This document shows, piece after piece, positions 63,145 through 64,000 of a stretch of 64,000 bases of DNA; positions within the stretch are counted from its first letter, which is position 1; each line of letters begins with the position of its first letter. Where the stretch lies: positions 1-64,000 of the forward strand of contig NZ_JACB01000026.1 in the NCBI RefSeq assembly GCF_000520975.1. Direction: 5' to 3'. Under the pieces are notes generated by a model. That model saw only the letters and a list, made by a program, of their open reading frames with translations. It did no database searches and was not told the DNA's origin. The DNA comes from Aquimarina megaterium XH134 (GTDB taxonomy: Bacteria > Bacteroidota > Bacteroidia > Flavobacteriales > Flavobacteriaceae). The position numbers and the translations under genes were made by a program.

Positions 63145-63717
63145 GTTGACAATATATATTACTACCAATGTACCATTTTTTTGAGTACCGGTACTTCTTT
63201 TTTTCTTACAAATCAAAAACTTAACATTGCAGGTGTTTCTTGTTATTTATGATATAATACGTATAGACCAAAAATGAGTTCCCTCATCAAAAAGGGGAGT
63301 TCCCTCATTTATGATTTTATTACCATAAGTTACGTGATATTTTTAAGTATAACTTAAACCCGGATTATGCAGTAGAAAATCTATTACGCTTTGAAACTGC
63401 TTCAAAATATACCGTTGCACTACATTTTTCAGTTTAACCATAGCGATGCTATGCAAAAACTAAGAAAATTGTCATATTTTATGGTACTTTCAAGTCTCAT
63501 AACGAAGTTCTACTGCATAATCCGGGTTAAAACAACTCACCATGAAAAATTCAACACACTACAGTAGTACAATTCATCAATATTTTTTCTCAATACTGTG
63601 CATATATAGGACATGAGTCAGTAATCATATCACGACAACATAGTTTAGCATAACAATCTCACTGTTACAGAAAGGGAAAGGATTGTTATTTGGTATAACA
63701 CATAAAGAGAAACGTAT
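63145..63717. other. 573-base gap with a long palindromic repeat element
   Basis: Contains the 172-bp inverted repeat (63357-63528) and AT-rich sequence. No gene or tRNA was recognised. Confidence 0.7.
63357..63528. repeat. 172-bp element with perfect 21-bp terminal inverted repeats
   Basis: Arms 63357-63377 and 63508-63528 are exact reverse complements (AACCCGGATTATGCAG and on). The interior also has weaker pairing and a small hairpin around CATAGCGATGCTATG. The arm matches 57986-58007 closely. No transposase gene is inside, so it is MITE-like or a REP sequence. Confidence 0.7.
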
Positions 63718-63957
63718 ATGGATTGTATGATCAAACATATCAAAATCATAGAACGAATGGATCAGCTTATTCGTTTACAAGCCACCGGATCACCAGAAAA
63801 ATTTGCACAACGATTAGGGATTTCAAGAACCAAACTCTATCGAATGATAAAACTTATGAGAGCATTAAACGCTCCGATCGAGTATGATACAGTTATTCAA
63901 AGTTATGTTTATACAGAGGCGGTAGGATTTACTTTTGGATTTTATATCAGAAGATAA
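63718..63957 (+). CDS. small HTH protein, DeoR-like
   Basis: 79 residues. IERMDQLIRLQATGSPEKFAQRLGISRTKLYRMIKLM contains a single helix-turn-helix, and the C-terminus IEYDTVIQSYVYTEAVGFTFGFYIR is the beta wing. The start may be the ATG at 63718 or the ATG at 63727. The family is seen in Bacteroidetes beside small leader-peptide genes; here the window ends 43 bases after the stop, so the downstream gene is not visible. Confidence 0.75.
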   Translation: MDCMIKHIKIIERMDQLIRLQATGSPEKFAQRLGISRTKLYRMIKLMRALNAPIEYDTVIQSYVYTEAVGFTFGFYIRR

Positions 63958-64000
63958 AAATAATCATAACGAGTATACATAAGGAAAAGATGATGTTTTT

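Noticed and set aside
1-64000. CRISPR arrays, rRNA and tRNA genes, prophage or integrase genes
   Set aside because: I looked for regular repeat-spacer spacing, cloverleaf arms and known integrase motifs and saw none.

Overview
The window reads as a chromosomal segment of a marine member of the Flavobacteriaceae (Bacteroidetes), plausibly Aquimarina-like. This rests on the low G+C content, on family-restricted proteins (DUF6146, DUF6787-like, CAL67264-type small membrane protein, DUF5916 outer-membrane protein, carboxypeptidase-regulatory/TonB-plug proteins), on menaquinone genes, and on promoters of the Bacteroidetes type (TTG, 19-20 nt, TAnnTTTG). I saw no rRNA, tRNA, CRISPR array, transposase gene or prophage.

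Layout. 1-8.8 kb: the end of a secreted zinc peptidase, an ABC ATPase of the LolD type, a large DUF5916 protein, msrA-folE, and several small membrane or secreted proteins, including a two-gene set with a laminin-G/arabinofuranosidase-like protein. 8.9-13.4 kb: serC-serA (serine biosynthesis), a LuxC-like acyl-CoA reductase divergent from a 2[4Fe-4S] ferredoxin with overlapping promoters, and a small outer-membrane barrel. 13.5-17.9 kb: tandem alpha/beta hydrolases, a hypothetical gene, a hairpin-containing gap and a lipoprotein GH13 amylase. 18-23 kb: menaquinone cluster menA - metallo-hydrolase - menC - CPBP protease - menE. 23-30 kb: a TonB-plug/VWA fusion protein, M24 and M14 peptidases, an orphan cysteine-rich RiPP-like precursor, and an acyl-CoA carboxylase beta subunit. 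30.5-42.6 kb: ettA-HAD-CAT-like genes, DUF3050, a histidine-decarboxylase-like enzyme, a pseudouridine synthase, a cold-shock-domain protein, an MBL hydrolase, TauE, a SulP transporter with no normal start codon at its homologous N-terminus, and a carboxypeptidase-regulatory protein. 42.7-49.9 kb: an FAD oxidoreductase, a Bor-like lipoprotein, a hipBA toxin-antitoxin pair behind a perfect inverted repeat, an EamA transporter and a PQQ-type sugar dehydrogenase. 50.2-55.8 kb: LysE exporter divergent from an Lrp regulator, a TonB-type receptor, a membrane-anchored AraC regulator and a Crp/Fnr regulator. 56-58 kb: a three-gene operon of a GlcNAc-transferase-family enzyme, a prolyl-4-hydroxylase and a small protein with a PPG/PPPPP segment. 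58.3-64 kb: DoxX, DinB, MDR oxidoreductase, serine hydrolase, GNAT, and a small HTH regulator at the edge.

The most unusual system is the 56.1-58.0 kb operon. The combination of a GT60-like GlcNAc-transferase with a prolyl 4-hydroxylase matches the two enzymes that act in sequence on eukaryotic Skp1 in Dictyostelium (proline hydroxylation, then GlcNAc on hydroxyproline). Here they are linked to a small proline-rich protein that is the obvious candidate substrate, which suggests a bacterial hydroxyproline O-glycosylation pathway. Around it lie palindromic, MITE-like repeat elements (47.6, 58.0, 63.4 kb). A second line of interest is peptide natural products: a 63-residue precursor with a Bacteroidetes leader and six cysteines at 28.1-28.3 kb, and a DeoR-type small HTH protein at the right edge of a kind often seen beside such precursors.
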